Assembly (NCBI RefSeq): GCF_020171925.1
Contig: NZ_JAIVAR010000003.1
Coordinates: 1-64,000 of the forward strand
Direction of reading: 5' to 3'
From: Rossellomorea aquimaris
GTDB lineage: Bacteria; Bacillota; Bacilli; Bacillales; Bacillaceae_B
Length of the DNA stretch: 64,000 bases
Made by a program: the position numbers and the translations under genes. Positions 63,761 through 64,000 of the stretch are shown here, piece by piece (the first letter of the stretch is position 1; each line of letters opens with the position of its first letter). The notes under the pieces are model-generated. The model ran no database searches, had not been told where the DNA came from, and was given only the letters and a program-made list of their open reading frames with translations.

Positions 63761-64000
63761 GGAAGTCACCCTCCTTTTCTTTCAACTGACTGCGAAGTAA
63801 ACCAAGTCCCTTATGCAGCCATGTTTTGACGGTACCCTCTGGACATTCAAGAATTTCCGCTATTTCACTGATTTTCAAATCGTGGAGATACTTGAGCATG
63901 ATTACATTCCTGTATGGCTCATTCAATGAATGGATGGCGTCCTCGGTTTCAATGGACGAATTCTTCTCGGGAGCCTCCATTGAGTGAAGGAGCCGATCGC
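63753..64000 (-). CDS. ECF-type RNA polymerase sigma factor, C-terminal part
   Basis: The last ~82 residues of a sigma-70 family ECF factor. Region 4 is clear: IHSLNEPYRNVIMLKYLHDL and KISEIAEILECPEGTVKTWLHKGLGLLRSQL (helix-turn-helix). The frame is open to the window edge, so the gene starts beyond 64000. It overlaps the downstream DUF4179 gene by 8 bases. Confidence 0.9.
   Translation of the reverse strand, partial: DRLLHSMEAPEKNSSIETEDAIHSLNEPYRNVIMLKYLHDLKISEIAEILECPEGTVKTWLHKGLGLLRSQLKEKEGDFHV

Overview
This 64 kb window is chromosome of a spore-forming Bacillaceae species. It carries gamma-type SASP SspE, SspK, PerR, CtsR, sigma-B and Fur signals, FabL, and a long stretch collinear with the B. 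subtilis yfh-yga-rrnD region. The start of the 16S rRNA at the left edge looks like the Rossellomorea (Bacillus aquimaris/vietnamensis) group, but the genus is an inference from about 90 bases.

Layout. 0-0.4 kb: 5' end of a 16S gene read leftward, with tandem sigma-A promoters. 0.4-7.9 kb: conserved core ygxA, ygzB, perR, bcp, hemL/gsaB, ygaE, into which a cobalamin adenosyltransferase, a hydroxyacid dehydrogenase and a K+ channel have been placed. 7.9-19.6 kb: a block that sits exactly between ygaE and ygaD, which are neighbours in B. subtilis. It holds a dispersed repeat, two small genes, a Fur-box operon of two large lipoproteins (one a beta-propeller/di-haem cytochrome c) and a five-gene dipeptide/oligopeptide ABC operon. 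19.9-31.4 kb: conserved ygaD-ygaC-ygaB-sspE-fabL-yfhS-mutY-yfhP-yfhJ-sspK-yfhH-recX-yfhF-yfhE-yfhD, with small additions. 31.5-64 kb: a mixed region with DoxX, an AarF-type kinase, a diguanylate cyclase, clpE under CtsR, katE under sigma-B, yhbD/bactofilin, ferritin, a TerC protein, YunD-like nucleotidase, adenine deaminase behind a guanine-class riboswitch, a sortase and its likely substrate, flotillin, a cobalamin riboswitch before a thioesterase, and an ECF sigma/anti-sigma pair cut by the right edge.

Physiological themes are oxidative and iron stress (PerR, Bcp, KatE, ferritin, the Fur operon), purine salvage (riboswitch, adenine deaminase, nucleotidase), peptide import, and spore-associated small proteins.

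Two repeat families stand out. Seven intergenic copies of a 38-58 bp near-perfect palindrome show compensatory changes between arms. A larger dispersed element with imperfect terminal inverted repeats (TGCAAGAC ends) occurs in two good copies plus a decayed one, and both good copies are linked to the same CCCGAACT hairpin.

Annotation points a reader could miss: several genes start at TTG or GTG. Four short genes are easily overlooked (sspK, a YpzG-like protein, yfhE, and a 50-residue protein at 47.6 kb). One nucleotidyltransferase gene is interrupted by an in-frame stop. One approximately 40-codon membrane protein gene is frameshifted.
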